Shown: in pieces, positions 63,998-64,000 of the stretch | Numbering within the stretch: position 1 is the first letter of the stretch | How the letters are laid out: the number at the start of each line of letters is the position of its first letter | Source of the DNA: Prostheceraeus crozeri | Taxonomy: Eukaryota > Platyhelminthes > Polycladida > Euryleptidae | Reading direction: 5' to 3' | Assembly (NCBI GenBank): GCA_907163375.1 | Contig: CAJQUW010013623.1 | Coordinates: 186,001 to 250,000, forward strand | DNA length: 64,000 bases | Translations under genes and position numbers: made by a program | The notes under the pieces: model-generated | What the model was told of the DNA's origin: nothing | The model's database searches: none | What the model saw: the letters and a program-made list of their open reading frames with translations, nothing else

Positions 63998-64000
63998 TGC

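Larger units (their letters stand above)
50500..64000. mobile_element. Polinton/adintovirus-type virus-like element, left part
   Basis: A compact gene block with TATA-preceded genes: the PolB gene on plus, and a TBP-like gene, a DEDDh-like nuclease and two duplicated families (P, Q) on minus. Several genes are broken (about four breaks overall) and others look whole, so a moderately recent fossil. The left terminus is unresolved and the right terminus lies beyond the window. Diagnostic structural or integration genes were not seen, so the exact family is uncertain. Confidence 0.7.

Overview
ORGANISM. The window is AT-rich animal nuclear DNA. It has spliced protein-coding exons with GT-AG introns, several classes of interspersed repeat, and no bacterial gene organisation. 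The one host gene I can identify is DNA ligase 1. The repeat mix (Naiad-type Penelope-like elements with an N-terminal GIY-YIG domain, canonical Penelope-like elements with a C-terminal GIY-YIG domain, a Polinton/adintovirus-type PolB element, LINEs, a tRNA-derived SINE, hAT, Tc1/mariner and THAP remnants) suggests an invertebrate, possibly aquatic. I cannot name the species. LAYOUT 1-38 kb. The minus strand carries the first ten coding exons of a LIG1 orthologue, from an ATG at 38233 to a donor at 10826. Exon phases agree at every junction, giving about 405 codons. They include a PIP box (QRTLLAFY, split by intron 1), several Lys/Arg-rich NLS-like clusters, and the conserved segment just before the ligase DNA-binding domain. 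The catalytic exons were not found and presumably lie left of the window. The introns and flanks hold a hAT-like pseudogene (3.2-4.1 kb), a decayed LINE (6.0-8.4 kb), a SINE (10.4 kb), a small MITE (16.3 kb), a decayed mariner-type transposase (30.5-31.4 kb) and foldback sequences (35.6-36.2 kb). The largest intron (18.2-29.1 kb) is filled by a 9.7-kb nest of Penelope-like elements flanked by a 13-bp direct repeat. The nest contains two Naiad copies, a Tc1 piece fused in frame to one of them, inverted fragments of a second PLE family, and a CR1/L2-like LINE. LAYOUT 38-50 kb. This part holds further fragments of the 6-kb LINE family, a THAP-domain pseudogene overlapping a 0.2-kb inverted repeat, and a hAT-like MITE inside a LINE. 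A short ~266-bp tandem array follows. It was interrupted by a 5.2-kb head-to-head pair of intact, nearly identical 824-aa PLE ORFs (12-bp target duplication) and by a truncated LINE. LAYOUT 50-64 kb. This is a gene-dense virus-like region of Polinton/adintovirus type, treated here as a fossil. It has a protein-primed type B DNA polymerase (54.2-59.1 kb, broken) on the plus strand, with small zinc-finger and coiled-coil ORFs upstream. Most of the rest is on the minus strand: a TATA-binding-protein-like gene, a Cys/His plus DEDDh-exonuclease-like gene, and two families of duplicated genes of unknown function. TATA boxes precede several genes. No integrase, packaging ATPase, protease or capsid gene is visible, and the right end lies outside the window. 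The combination of PolB, its own TBP-like factor and a DEDDh-like nuclease is the most unusual content here.
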